From positions 1 through 64,000 of the forward strand of contig CADCIO010000007.1 in NCBI GenBank assembly GCA_902801475.1: DNA of 64,000 nucleotides, read 5' to 3'. This DNA comes from an uncultured Bacteroidales bacterium (GTDB lineage Bacteria; Bacteroidota; Bacteroidia; Bacteroidales; Bacteroidaceae). Position 1 is the stretch's first letter. Each line of letters starts with the position of its first letter. The notes beneath the pieces were generated by a model that did not search any database, was not told the origin of the DNA, and saw only the letters and a list, made by a program, of their open reading frames with translations. Below, piece by piece: positions 25,391 to 32,838 of this stretch. A program made the translations under genes and the position numbers.

Positions 25391-25420
25391 CAAATATACG
25401 ATTTATTTTCCATTCTCAAA
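25391..25420 (-). promoter_or_regulatory. Promoter of the 40-residue ORF
   Basis: TTTG (25417-25420), an 18-bp spacer and TATATTTG (25391-25398) lie on the minus strand. Confidence 0.6.
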
Positions 25421-25596
25421 CATTTCAAGAGATTATTTTATCAAAAGTTTCATCTTTCATCCCATTCCAACATCTGCATCTACTAAATCGCCAAACGCCA
25501 AATGCCAAATAAGCGTGAAGGGGTGGTGGTTATATTTATATAGTTCCTATCCATTTACTTCTATCCCTATATATTATTGTAATTATAATAAGAGGG

Positions 25597-25615
25597 TGCA
25601 TTTGTCGGATGAACC
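25597..25615 (+). mobile_element. Solitary IS end (scar)
   Basis: These 19 bp are identical to the IS right end at 79-97, in the same orientation, with no transposase sequence upstream. It marks the right side of the AT-rich island, and most likely is a leftover of an IS deletion or one-ended event. The gap from 25421 to 25596 shows no gene. Confidence 0.5.
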
Positions 25616-25652
25616 TTAAAAATCAAGGTTAAACATAGACTACTTCCAGAGC

Positions 25653-25718
25653 GCCTCCGACCTACCTCCGATGTGCCTCCGATGTACCTCCGATGTACCT
25701 CCGATGTACCTCCGATTT
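25653..25718 (+). repeat. 11-bp tandem repeat, six copies
   Basis: Six consecutive 11-bp units of the form (A/G)CCTCCGATGT run without interruption, with changes only in the first and last units. One unit recurs inverted near 25929-25940 inside the neighbouring 198-bp element. The frame through it (25640-25846) gives a repetitive, non-protein-like product. Confidence 0.85.
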
Positions 25719-25837
25719 AAAATGGTGCCGGCAATCCATTGCTTTGCCGCCGGCAAAAGGCAAGAGAGCCGCCGCCTCTCTAGTGGAGACCTGACGGGAC
25801 GCATCATTCCTAAGAAAAGATAGTTTTTCGAAAAAAG

Positions 25838-26035
25838 ACCTAACAACCTAACATTTGCATTGCAGTTTATTAATTATCAATAACTTATACACGTTAGGTT
25901 ACACGCTAAGACCTAACATAGACCTAACATCGGAGGTGTGAAATGTTAGGTGTGTGTTAGGTGTATCAGCAAGACCTAACACATGCAATCTGTTGATATG
26001 CATATCTTTATGATTAAAACGTTAGGTTGTTAGGT
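25838..26035. repeat. 198-bp element with perfect 15-bp inverted ends
   Basis: The ends ACCTAACAACCTAAC (25838-25852) and its exact inverse (26021-26035) bound a segment holding at least six more CCTAACA/TGTTAGG words in both orientations. No gene is inside. The layout fits a miniature inverted-repeat element or a cluster of binding sites. From 26036 to 26357 I see only AT-rich sequence without a gene. Confidence 0.7.
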
Positions 26036-26357
26036 TGTTCTTCGATAATGCACAATTATTTCTCAGCAGAGGCAGGTTATTGGACAATAAAGGCACGTTA
26101 TTGTAGGAGATGGGAAAACTGAATTCTGAATTTTGAGTCACTGAACGATTTTTTGCAACCCCTAAGGGAAACAATTGCAACCCTATGAGGGAAAAAACAC
26201 GCACCCACGAGAGAGCATAAATAGTACGCTGTTTCGAAGTCGACGAAACGACATACACAAAAAAGGCACAAGCCGTGGACTTTGTGCCTTATGTTATATA
26301 CATTATAGATGCATTACTCAGATATCAGTTTGTTTAAGAACTCCTATGGTTCCCATC

Positions 26358-26708
26358 TTAGCCAACGACTAATGAGAATCTTAAGCCTAATGCGTTCGCA
26401 ATAAGCATGAACGTAGAAAGCTGCATGTCGGTCTGTCCCTGCTCAAGCGAAGATACATATTCTCGCTTCTTGCCGATTCGTTCACCCAACTGCTGCTGGG
26501 TTAATTTCTGGCGTTTGCGCTCGTCACGCAGCAGCTCGGCATAGTACCAAGCCTTGGCTTTTGCCTCAAACTCTTCGCGTCTGGGAGTTCCTTTCTCACC
26601 ATACGTCTCTGTCAAATGCTGTGAACCTGTTTTCAGTCTGGCCAGCAGGTTGGCGTAGTATTCGTCGTATTCCGCAGAGTGAAAAGTTTCTCTAATATCT
26701 TCGTTCAT
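26358..26708 (-). CDS. XRE-family HTH regulator, HigA-like orphan antitoxin
   Basis: I place the start at the ATG reading MNEDIRETFHSAEYDEYYAN, giving 116 residues. The C-terminal half is an XRE helix-turn-helix (LTQQQLGERIGKKREYVSSL, then TFMLIANALGLRFSLVV). The N-terminal half is typical of HigA-type antitoxins of HigB/RelE toxin pairs. No toxin gene is adjacent, so it is an orphan or acts as a regulator. The -7 box ends only 5 bp before the ATG, so the mRNA may be leaderless. Confidence 0.75.
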   Translation of the reverse strand: MNEDIRETFHSAEYDEYYANLLARLKTGSQHLTETYGEKGTPRREEFEAKAKAWYYAELLRDERKRQKLTQQQLGERIGKKREYVSSLEQGQTDMQLSTFMLIANALGLRFSLVVG

Positions 26709-26712
26709 GCCG

Positions 26713-26744
26713 CAAAAGTAATGTATTTGTTCCGAATATCCAAA
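26713..26744 (-). promoter_or_regulatory. Promoter of the XRE gene
   Basis: TTTG (26741-26744), a 20-bp spacer and TACTTTTG (26713-26720) lie on the minus strand, immediately before the ATG at 26708. Confidence 0.7.
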
Positions 26745-26938
26745 TTTTTGGAAGAAAAACATTCTTTTTGTCTAATTTTCCTAAGTGCAACGGGCTACGA
26801 AACGTGGATGATATAGCAGTTGTCTAATTTTCCTTTCTTTAAGAAAGATTAACGCTGTTTGATGCCACAAATCATGAGTTTGTACGTTATAATGATAAAG
26901 AACAATACCTTTGAATATGAAGAAAAAAGAAAAAGGCT

Positions 26939-27469
26939 TTATTGGAAGAAGGAGAAGTTCACGCTTCCATAGTTGCGATGGGCTATGAAACGTGGATGGG
27001 TGGAGAAGTCCTGAGTGCTGCCGTGTTCGAGGATGAGCAGTCCGTCTTCTGCCAGCAGGGGGAGTGCTGCGTCGGGTATGTCGGCAAGGTTCTCTAAGGC
27101 GTAGGGAGGGTCGGCAAAGATGATGTCGTAATGTTCCTTACACGTGTGTACATATTTAAATACGTCTCCTTTCAGCGGTAACCATTCCTTTACTTGCAGC
27201 TCCTTCTGCACCCGCATGAGGAACTGCCAATGCTTGAAGTCTTTCTCGACGGACACCACCTTGCTGCATCCACGCGATGCCAGTTCCAGGCCGATGGAAC
27301 CAGTGCCGGCGAAGAGGTCGAGGGCTGTGGGGGATGCCTCGAAATCTACATAGACATTCTCCAGAATGTTGAACAGCCCTTCCTTGGCAAAGTCCGTCGT
27401 AGGACGTGCCTTGAAGCCTGTGGGGGAGGGAATGTGCCGTCCCTTGTATTTTCCTCGAATGATGCGCAA
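26939..27469 (-). CDS. rsmD: 16S rRNA (guanine-N2) methyltransferase RsmD
   Basis: This 176-residue protein starts MRIIRGKYKGRHIPSPTG and has the family core. That comprises the ARPTTDFAKEGLFNIL segment, the SAM-binding LDLFAGTGSIGLELASRG and the catalytic IIFADPPYAL. RsmD methylates G966 of 16S rRNA (E. coli numbering). It follows a DUF3822 gene on the same strand, a common order in Bacteroidetes. Confidence 0.95.
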   Translation of the reverse strand: MRIIRGKYKGRHIPSPTGFKARPTTDFAKEGLFNILENVYVDFEASPTALDLFAGTGSIGLELASRGCSKVVSVEKDFKHWQFLMRVQKELQVKEWLPLKGDVFKYVHTCKEHYDIIFADPPYALENLADIPDAALPLLAEDGLLILEHGSTQDFSTHPRFIAHRNYGSVNFSFFQ

Positions 27470-27478
27470 TTTGAAAGT

Positions 27479-27525
27479 TTAGCGTTTAGCGTTTAGCGTT
27501 TAGGGTTCAGCGATTAGAGTTTAGG
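27479..27525. repeat. 7-bp-period repeat between DUF3822 and rsmD
   Basis: Consecutive heptamers of the AGCGTTT/AGNGTTT type occur about six times, decaying towards the left-hand gene. It is one of several period-7 spacers in the window. Confidence 0.75.
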
Positions 27526-27532
27526 ACTGGAA

Positions 27533-27559
27533 ATGAAAATCGCCCAGCGCGTGGGCTGG
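27533..27559 (-). repeat. 27-bp hairpin element, copy 1
   Basis: The minus strand reads CCAGCCCACGCGCTGGGCGA and then a TTTTCAT tail, forming a GCCCA...TGGGC hairpin. An exact copy lies at 46176-46202 and a diverged copy at 38282-38308. Each copy sits between two minus-strand genes. It directly adjoins the DUF3822 stop codon and could serve as terminator, attenuator or mRNA end protection. Confidence 0.75.
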
Positions 27560-28372
27560 TTAAAAACCACAGATGAGGAGGGTTTGGAGGTCGTAGGGGA
27601 TGAGGTTGTTGCCCATTGTCAGACGATCCTTGAAGTCTTCGCTGCGGTCGATGACTGTCACGTTCTGCAGGAAGTACTTGATCTTCTCTGAGAGTTCGGT
27701 TGTGCGCTGTTCCATGTCGCCCACGACGAAGAGGGCATCGTCCACCTGGTCGAAGTCCAGCTCCTTCCATACGTTCAACGTGTAGTACTGCATGTCGGGC
27801 ACGCTGGTGCAGTCGAATGTGTTGACAAAGAGCATCCTTCCCTGCTCGAAGGCGTAGATGGTGATTTCCTTCTCGTGCAGATAAACATACATCTTCTTGC
27901 CTGATCCGAAGAGGCTCTTCTCGCTGAAGAACTCTATCAACGTGCTGGCAGAGGCGTAGAATCGGGCTCTTGGGAAATCGTCAAGCAGCAACTGGTAGAT
28001 ACTGCGCTCCAGACCGAAAACGATGGCTATGCCCGAACGGCGCAGCACATTATAGCTGACGTGCTGGGGCTTGTCCTTAGGGAAGGTGAACTGATAGATG
28101 GCATGGATGTCTTCCCGATTGAACGCAGCGACAGGCACAGTGGTGAAGTGGGGCGTGGTGATGAGCACATTCACGCGCTGATAGTCTTGCTTCAGCATGG
28201 GCTCGTTCATCAATGCCTCCTTCATGTTGGCCGCCAGTGAGATGGTGTGGTTCACGTCCCACACCTTATACTCGAACGGTTCTTCCTGACCAGGAGCATA
28301 AGTACAAAAAGAAAGTCCATTCGAGCAGACCCGAATGGACAAACTTTTATTGTTAATTTGATTTTCTGCCAT
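27560..28372 (-). CDS. DUF3822 family protein
   Basis: The 270-residue protein is full length. It begins MAENQINNKSLSIRVCSNG and contains HFTTVPVAAFNREDIHAIYQ and LYVYLHEK-like actin/PilM-type strands (YVYLHEKEITIYAFEQGRML). The family is conserved in Bacteroidetes beside rsmD. It is thought to adopt an actin-like ATPase fold, but its role is unknown. Confidence 0.85.
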   Translation of the reverse strand: MAENQINNKSLSIRVCSNGLSFCTYAPGQEEPFEYKVWDVNHTISLAANMKEALMNEPMLKQDYQRVNVLITTPHFTTVPVAAFNREDIHAIYQFTFPKDKPQHVSYNVLRRSGIAIVFGLERSIYQLLLDDFPRARFYASASTLIEFFSEKSLFGSGKKMYVYLHEKEITIYAFEQGRMLFVNTFDCTSVPDMQYYTLNVWKELDFDQVDDALFVVGDMEQRTTELSEKIKYFLQNVTVIDRSEDFKDRLTMGNNLIPYDLQTLLICGF

Positions 28373-28417
28373 TATTCACATCGGGGATTCAGTTCTTGGG
28401 AGCATGAGCCCAAGTGC

Positions 28418-29167
28418 TTATTCCCAGTTACCTGCCATCTTGTTGTTCGTGTCCTCAAGGTCGCCGATGCGGAGGCCGTACCATTCACCCTCTGTCTGGT
28501 CCTCGTTGTCGAGCATCAGCTCAGCACGGTTTCTGTGGCGCTTCTTCAAGTCTGCTTTCACGCTCTTGACCTTCTTCTCGTTCATGCCATCCAGATAGTC
28601 CTCCAGACGAGCACGGAACTCGACGAGCATGTCAAACTCGTTCGACTTCATGTTGAACTGAGCCTTCTTGCGGAGTTCGATGACGCCCTGATAGATGGTG
28701 TCATACACAGAAGGGTCGAAAGTGGAGCGAACCACGAAGAACGAACCATCAGCTGGGCGGCCGATTGGCACATACTTCATTGAGTCAGGATTTGCAATAC
28801 CCAACTTCTCTGCTGCTGTCATCCAAACGGTGTCACGCTTGATGATACCCTTTGCCACAGCTTCTCTTTCTGTCATACCTGCCTCCAACTGGTCGTCGGT
28901 CAACTCGCCTTCCTTGATGATCTTATCAACGGTCTTACCGTTCTTCACAAAATCAATCAGTGAGTCGATGGTGCCACAATATTCACCAAAGGTCATCTTG
29001 TACTGCTCTTCCGCGTTACGGATGTCCATCAGACGAGCAATAACAATTTTCTCACGAGCTGCCTTCTCTTCATCAAAGGCAATGTCGCTATAGATGCTAT
29101 AGAAGCATGCTGCGACCAGACCTAATGCACATACGACAAGAAGTCCATTAATAACACTTTTTTTCAT
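28418..29167 (-). CDS. Membrane-anchored hypothetical protein conserved in Bacteroidales
   Basis: Starting at MKKSVINGLLVVCALGLVAA, the 249-residue protein has one N-terminal membrane helix. A helical domain follows (AREKIVIARLMDIRNAEEQY, TEREAVAKGIIKRDTVWMT) with a beta-hairpin region (VPIGRPADGSFFVVRSTFD). The first part recalls pilin/pseudopilin-like N-terminal helices with an EEQY turn, but I cannot assign a family. A TATTTTTG box at 29274-29281 is a likely promoter. It is the first gene of the transcript that continues into DUF3822 and rsmD. Confidence 0.65.
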   Translation of the reverse strand: MKKSVINGLLVVCALGLVAACFYSIYSDIAFDEEKAAREKIVIARLMDIRNAEEQYKMTFGEYCGTIDSLIDFVKNGKTVDKIIKEGELTDDQLEAGMTEREAVAKGIIKRDTVWMTAAEKLGIANPDSMKYVPIGRPADGSFFVVRSTFDPSVYDTIYQGVIELRKKAQFNMKSNEFDMLVEFRARLEDYLDGMNEKKVKSVKADLKKRHRNRAELMLDNEDQTEGEWYGLRIGDLEDTNNKMAGNWE

Positions 29168-29332
29168 GATATGCTTGTTAATTTTTTGTTGTTTACACAC
29201 TTTTTTGCTGTCCAAATAGCAAGTTTTTGGCCTCACTTATCGTCCAGCTCATGAATAATCACTATATTCGTTGCAAAAATAGTACAAAAATTTTAATTGC
29301 ACCCACTACTTTCAGATTTTTTTTGAAAAAAG

Positions 29333-30820
29333 ATGATAAAAGACTACCTAAAAGACCTCATTTTGCATCATTTCGGGCTAAAACCGACAGAAGACCAGTC
29401 AAAAGTCATCGATTCGCTCTGTCAGTTCATCCTCACACCTGATGCTGATTCGGTGTTCATCTTGCGTGGTTTTGCCGGAACAGGAAAAACATCACTCGTC
29501 AGTGCGTTGGTCAGGACGATGGAACAGCTCGAACGCGAGTGTGTGCTCATGGCTCCCACGGGTCGTGCTGCCAAGGTCTTTTCCCTCTATGCCGATCATC
29601 CAGCCTTCACCATCCATAAGCGCATCTACCGTCAGAAGTCCATCGACAAGGATAGCATCTTCACGCTCAACTACAACATGCGCCAGAACTTGCTCTTCAT
29701 CTGTGACGAGGCCTCGATGATTGCCAATGATGAGTATCTTTCGGGGAGCCTCTATGGCACGGGACGTCTGCTCGATGACCTCATCCACTTCGTCTATGGT
29801 GGCAAAGGGTGCCGGCTCATCCTGATGGGCGACACCGCTCAGTTGCCTCCCGTTGGTGATGAGGAGAGCCCTGCCCTGAGCGATGAATACATGGGTGGCT
29901 ATGGTCTGCAGGTGGTCAGTCACACCCTTACAGAGGTGGTGCGACAGGCAGAGTCTTCGGGGATCCTTTGGAATGCGACGCATCTGCGCACGCTCTTGGA
30001 GAATGAGGATATCTTCGACTTCCCCAAGATTCGTTTCAATGGTTTCCCTGATGTGGTCAACATCTCAGGCAACGAGCTGATCGAGGCCCTTGAGGAGTGT
30101 TATCATCGTGATGGGGAGGACGAGACCATCGTGGTGACCCGCAGCAACAAGCGTGCCAACATCTATAACAATGGCATCCGTGCCCAAGTCCTCTGGCGAG
30201 AAGAGCCTCTCGAGGGAGGAGACATGCTGATGGTTGCCAAGAACAACTACTACTGGACGGAGAAGCTTGCGCTGGAATATCTCGCCAACGCCAAGGCGGA
30301 GGGCAAGACTCCCGAAGAGGCTGAGACTGTGCCCTTTGACTTCATCGCCAATGGTGACACAGCCATCATCCGCCGAGTGCGCAATGAGCGCAACTTCTAT
30401 GGCTTCACCTTTGCGGATGCCTCTCTCGAGTTCCCCGACTATGACGATTTCCAGATGGATGTCACCGTCCTGCTCGACACCCTTCAGGCTGAAGCCCCAG
30501 CCCTCACCAAGCAGCAGCAGGACACATTATATAATAATATTATGGAGGACTATGCCGGCGACCCGACCCTCCGTTCGAAGCAGGACAAGCTCAAGGCCCT
30601 TCGCCAAGACCCTTACTACAATGCACTCCAGATCAAGTATGCCTACGCCGTCACCTGCCATAAGGCTCAGGGCGGACAGTGGACGAATGTCTTCATCGAC
30701 CAGGGCTACATGACCGAAGAGCTGCTCTCGCCAGACTACTTCCGCTGGCTCTACACAGCTCTCACCCGCGCCACCCAGCGCATCTTCTTCGTCAATTGGC
30801 CGAAGGAGCAGAGCATGTAA
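29333..30820 (+). CDS. RecD-like ATP-dependent DNA helicase (superfamily 1)
   Basis: This 495-residue protein has helicase motifs in order: Walker A GFAGTGKTS (about 45-53), motif Ia LMAPTGRAAKVFS, Walker B ICDEAS, motif III MGDTAQLPPVGD, and a UvrD-type C-terminal motif VTCHKAQGGQW followed by YTALTRA. It is much shorter than RecD2 and lacks its N-terminal extension. It probably acts in DNA repair or fork processing. It is divergent from the 28418-29167 gene and monocistronic. Confidence 0.9.
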   Translation: MIKDYLKDLILHHFGLKPTEDQSKVIDSLCQFILTPDADSVFILRGFAGTGKTSLVSALVRTMEQLERECVLMAPTGRAAKVFSLYADHPAFTIHKRIYRQKSIDKDSIFTLNYNMRQNLLFICDEASMIANDEYLSGSLYGTGRLLDDLIHFVYGGKGCRLILMGDTAQLPPVGDEESPALSDEYMGGYGLQVVSHTLTEVVRQAESSGILWNATHLRTLLENEDIFDFPKIRFNGFPDVVNISGNELIEALEECYHRDGEDETIVVTRSNKRANIYNNGIRAQVLWREEPLEGGDMLMVAKNNYYWTEKLALEYLANAKAEGKTPEEAETVPFDFIANGDTAIIRRVRNERNFYGFTFADASLEFPDYDDFQMDVTVLLDTLQAEAPALTKQQQDTLYNNIMEDYAGDPTLRSKQDKLKALRQDPYYNALQIKYAYAVTCHKAQGGQWTNVFIDQGYMTEELLSPDYFRWLYTALTRATQRIFFVNWPKEQSM

Positions 30821-30903
30821 GAACCTCGTGCCATCATCACTGACAACACGAGGGAGGTGTACACTAAAATGTTTAACTATATTATTAATTACTAACACGT
30901 GCT

Positions 30904-31401
30904 TTACTTGAACATCACCTGCTTGATCTGCTGCTGAATGTCTGCTGGAGTGTTCTTGCTCTTGCAGGCGTCAACCATATATCGGACGACATTCTGAGGA
31001 AGGGTAACCTTCTTCCATACATCATTACGAGTCATCCAGCGACCTTTGAAGGTTGTCTTGTCGATGAGCTGCATTTCCTCTGGCTTCACTGCTGGTCTGC
31101 CCATCTCGCTATACACCCCATTCTTGAACGTATAGGTGCCATACTCATGGGGCATCAGTACTACCTTTCCATCCTTTGAGAGCGCAATCTCTGCACATGC
31201 ATACTCACCGTCGGCACCATAGTACTTGAACTGTGTGTAGCCCGATGCTTTACCACACATGGTCTTCTTTTCGCCATCGTACTGCAGAGATTCCATCATC
31301 CATACTCCGATGAGTTCCTTGTCTGCCACTTTCTGATTTTGGGCGCATACCTGGAGCACGCTCATGAGCGTCACTGCCACGATTAAAGCTGTTCTTTTCA
31401 T
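30904..31401 (-). CDS. Secreted small protein (DUF4488-like)
   Basis: I choose the ATG giving MKRTALIVAVTLMSVLQVCA, a signal peptide ending CAQ. The 165-residue product has lipocalin-like strands (LIGVWMMESLQYDGEKK, FKYYGADGEYACAEIALS). It ends in a helical Cys/Lys/Gln-rich tail. It resembles DUF4488 proteins of Bacteroidetes. Its promoter box is at 31448-31455, with a cluster of TTTGCA sites 33-105 bp upstream. The same motif lies upstream of the neighbouring regulator, so it is a probable target of that regulator. Confidence 0.65.
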   Translation of the reverse strand: MKRTALIVAVTLMSVLQVCAQNQKVADKELIGVWMMESLQYDGEKKTMCGKASGYTQFKYYGADGEYACAEIALSKDGKVVLMPHEYGTYTFKNGVYSEMGRPAVKPEEMQLIDKTTFKGRWMTRNDVWKKVTLPQNVVRYMVDACKSKNTPADIQQQIKQVMFK

Positions 31402-31447
31402 ACGTTTTAAGTTTTTAGAGATTAGTAATTGGGTTGATTGAACGGTG

Positions 31448-31455
31448 CAAAGGTA
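31448..31455 (-). promoter_or_regulatory. -7 box of the DUF4488-like gene
   Basis: TACCTTTG on the minus strand, 46 bp before the start codon. Confidence 0.6.
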
Positions 31456-31487
31456 CGGGCTTTTGCTGTTGCCACCAAGAAAATCAC

Positions 31488-31560
31488 TTTGCATTTACTT
31501 TGCATTTTCCATGCAAACTATTTGCAAAGTTTTGCTACCCTGTGCAAACTGTTTGCAAAC
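31488..31560. promoter_or_regulatory. TTTGCA operator cluster 1
   Basis: TTTGCA words in both orientations occur at 31488, 31499, 31511, 31521 (as palindromic TTTGCAAA), 31542 and 31552 (TTTGCAAA again). They sit upstream of the promoter of the DUF4488-like gene. Confidence 0.55.
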
Positions 31561-31564
31561 TCTG

Positions 31565-32593
31565 CTAAGCTCCGATGCTCAGTACGAAGTCGTCCCATTC
31601 CTTGGTGCTGCCCTTGCGTCCAAACACCTTCTGATAGAGTCGGCTGCGGATGGTACTGATGGTGCTCATGTCGCGACTCAGCACAGTGGCGATGTCCTTG
31701 GGGGCGATGCGAAGTTTGATGAGGAGGTTCGTCTGATACTCCAGTTCGGACATCGGGTAGAGGTTGCGTAACTGACTCGTGAAGCCTGGATAGACCTTCT
31801 TCAGTTGCGTCTCCAGTTCTGTCCACATCTCTTCGTTGAGTCGCTGACCTGAGGCGAAACGCCTTTGCAGGTTACGGTAATCCTCAGAAGAGAAGTATGC
31901 TTCTTCCACTGACGCGATGGCCTGACGCACGGGCTGGGGACGCTCGTCATGCTCTTCCAGAATCTGTTGAAGCTGCAACTGCAAGCGTTGTTTTGCCCTG
32001 CGGTTCGAGATGGCAAGCTGGGCAACAATGATGACCAGCACGATGATGGCGATGATGGCATAGATGAGATTGTGGATAACGCTTGCCTGCTCACGTTCCT
32101 TGGCTGAGAGGACGTAGTTGTGCTGGTCGTCTGAGGAGATTGCCTCTTGTAAATCCTTCTCGACGATGGCAAGAATCTCCTGTCCCCATTCCCGCTCGAT
32201 ATCTACAGACCGATGCCACTCAGACACTCTTCCCATCCGCTGAATGGTTACCGCCGAATCATTCAAGACTACTAATGGACGAGGATCCTCACCCTCCAGA
32301 TAAAGATGTTCTCCATTGCCCTTGTCTATCAGCGTCACCACAGATTTCTGCATGGGCTTTACCACCAAAGCCTGCTCTGTCTGAGTTAGGTGGCACTCAT
32401 ACATCATGCTGTCATTCACATAGACCCGAAGCGATGTTCCCTCATCAGCAGGGTATTCATAGACATAGCCTTCGGGCACAGTCACCTGGGTCATCACCCA
32501 TGTGCCATTTAGGGAGAACTTAGGACGATGGTCTTGCATGCTGCATCCTGTCAGCAGGATGATCGCCATTAGTAAAAAGAGGATATTCTTCAT
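31565..32593 (-). CDS. Membrane-anchored LuxR-like transcriptional regulator with lipoprotein signal
   Basis: From MKNILFLLMAIILLTGCSMQ the 342-residue protein has a lipobox-like LTGC (Cys17) and an extracytoplasmic beta-rich domain with lipocalin-like start (FSLNGTWVMTQVTV). One membrane helix follows (about 175-196, LIYAIIAIIVLVIIVAQLAI), then a cytoplasmic C-domain. That domain ends in a LuxR-type helix-turn-helix (LRIAPKDIATVLSRDMSTIS, TIRSRLYQKVFG). This architecture allows an envelope signal to reach DNA without a kinase. TTTGCA clusters flank both it and the next gene. Upstream in-frame codons are not used, since the promoter lies inside them. Confidence 0.8.
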   Translation of the reverse strand: MKNILFLLMAIILLTGCSMQDHRPKFSLNGTWVMTQVTVPEGYVYEYPADEGTSLRVYVNDSMMYECHLTQTEQALVVKPMQKSVVTLIDKGNGEHLYLEGEDPRPLVVLNDSAVTIQRMGRVSEWHRSVDIEREWGQEILAIVEKDLQEAISSDDQHNYVLSAKEREQASVIHNLIYAIIAIIVLVIIVAQLAISNRRAKQRLQLQLQQILEEHDERPQPVRQAIASVEEAYFSSEDYRNLQRRFASGQRLNEEMWTELETQLKKVYPGFTSQLRNLYPMSELEYQTNLLIKLRIAPKDIATVLSRDMSTISTIRSRLYQKVFGRKGSTKEWDDFVLSIGA

Positions 32594-32633
32594 GATTTCT
32601 TTATTTCTTTCCCAGTAAATAGTATTTTGCCTG

Positions 32634-32641
32634 CAAAGATA
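32634..32641 (-). promoter_or_regulatory. -7 box of the membrane-anchored regulator gene
   Basis: TATCTTTG on the minus strand, 40 bp before the start codon. Confidence 0.55.
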
Positions 32642-32674
32642 GTGCTTTTTACCCCAAAACAGGCAGAAAATGAG

Positions 32675-32717
32675 TTTGCATTTTGTTTGCAATCCATACG
32701 AGGTAGTGGTTTGCAAC
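32675..32717. promoter_or_regulatory. TTTGCA operator cluster 2
   Basis: TTTGCA occurs at 32675, 32686 and 32710, beginning 33 bp upstream of the regulator's -7 box. This is the same distance as in cluster 1, suggesting autoregulation. Confidence 0.5.
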
Positions 32718-32838
32718 AAAAACGAGGTCTTCGCTGGTGACGAAGACCTTGTTTTCCTTTTGTGTTCCTTCTTTGTTGAGAACAGAAAGAGTGATATATA
32801 TAGTAAGCTTAGTATGCTTAGGTTGGTGGAGTGGGGCA

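Noticed and set aside
25653..25718. CRISPR array
   Set aside because: Units are adjacent with no spacers. The same holds for the 41- and 42-bp arrays, and no cas gene is present.
25640..25846. 68-residue frame over the 11-bp repeats
   Set aside because: It lacks protein character and runs through a tandem array. No promoter or homology supports it.
14159..26708. tRNA gene as island attachment site
   Set aside because: I looked for a cloverleaf-like sequence at both island edges and saw none, nor a clear direct repeat that would mark integrase action.
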